Below, piece after piece: positions 22,739-22,788 of a stretch of 22,788 nt of DNA. This DNA is from Lachnospiraceae bacterium UBA1201 (lineage in GTDB: Bacteria; Bacillota; Clostridia; Lachnospirales; Lachnospiraceae): positions 33,428-56,215 of the forward strand of contig DBXX01000045.1 of NCBI GenBank assembly GCA_002309675.1, in the 5' to 3' direction. The notes below the pieces were generated by a model. It saw nothing but the letters and a program-made list of their open reading frames with translations. It was not told where the DNA came from and searched no databases. Within the stretch, counting starts at the first letter, position 1, and each line of letters opens with the position of its first letter. The translations under genes were made by a program, and so were the position numbers.

Positions 22739-22788
22739 TCACTTCAGCATTGCTTCTGTATTCTTCCACACCTCAGCGCGGTCCGCAT
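22739..22788 (-). CDS. C-terminal end of an upstream gene (partial)
   Basis: An open frame enters from the right edge and ends with ADRAEVWKNTEAMLK and TGA. The GC-rich codons and helix-like ending look like real coding sequence, but only 15 residues are visible, so no identity can be given. About 46 nt separate it from the EEP genes, with no terminator and no convincing promoter between. Confidence 0.45.
   Translation of the reverse strand, partial: ADRAEVWKNTEAMLK

Overview
The window looks like a chromosomal segment of a Gram-positive, anaerobic Clostridia-type Firmicute, probably a gut or rumen lineage such as Lachnospiraceae. This rests on strong AGGAGG-type ribosome binding sites, consensus TTGACA/TATAAT promoters, a GEMM (c-di-GMP-I) riboswitch, ECF sigma factors of clostridial type, single-pass signal-anchor surface proteins with no outer-membrane machinery, a GH43 carbohydrate enzyme and an EndA-type nuclease. 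The taxonomy is inference. No tRNA, rRNA, CRISPR array or transposase was seen.

Only the gene at the left edge is on the plus strand: the C-terminal half of a GH43 glycosidase, ending at a bidirectional terminator. Everything else is on the minus strand, so transcription runs from high to low coordinates. In transcription order: (a) 22788-20728 holds the tail of an unknown gene and two tandem endonuclease/exonuclease/phosphatase (EEP) paralogs in visibly AT-rich DNA. (b) 20689-16628 holds a 789-aa protein of unknown function, a zinc-ribbon four-helix membrane protein, thpR (RNA 2',3'-cyclic phosphodiesterase) and a small single-pass membrane protein, all closely spaced. (c) 16529-15966 is a stand-alone ECF sigma factor with its own terminator. 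(d) 15839-12727 is a second ECF sigma factor joined by an ATGA overlap to a transmembrane protein with an anti-sigma-like cytoplasmic head and two extracellular EF-hand/leucine-rich-repeat cassettes. (e) 12545-4063 is a membrane-anchored trypsin/HtrA-like serine protease joined by another ATGA overlap to a 2499-residue surface protein with InlB-like repeats and nine Cys/His modules. (f) 3931-1499 is a consensus promoter, c-di-GMP-I riboswitch and terminator controlling a zinc-ribbon/Ala-rich coiled-coil membrane protein and a secreted DNA-entry-type nuclease lipoprotein. (g) 1467-609 is a separately promoted GNAT acetyltransferase.

The general theme is cell-surface sensing and secretion. A sigma factor appears to be controlled by an extracellular LRR receptor. 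A surface protease is translationally tied to a giant surface protein. A second-messenger riboswitch controls an extracellular nuclease whose C-terminal Cys/His domain is also found on its operon partner. The EEP pair with the 789-aa protein has the composition and gene content of a laterally acquired cassette of unknown role.

Limits: domain assignments are by eye from motifs. Identity levels, structure matches and promoter use have not been computed.
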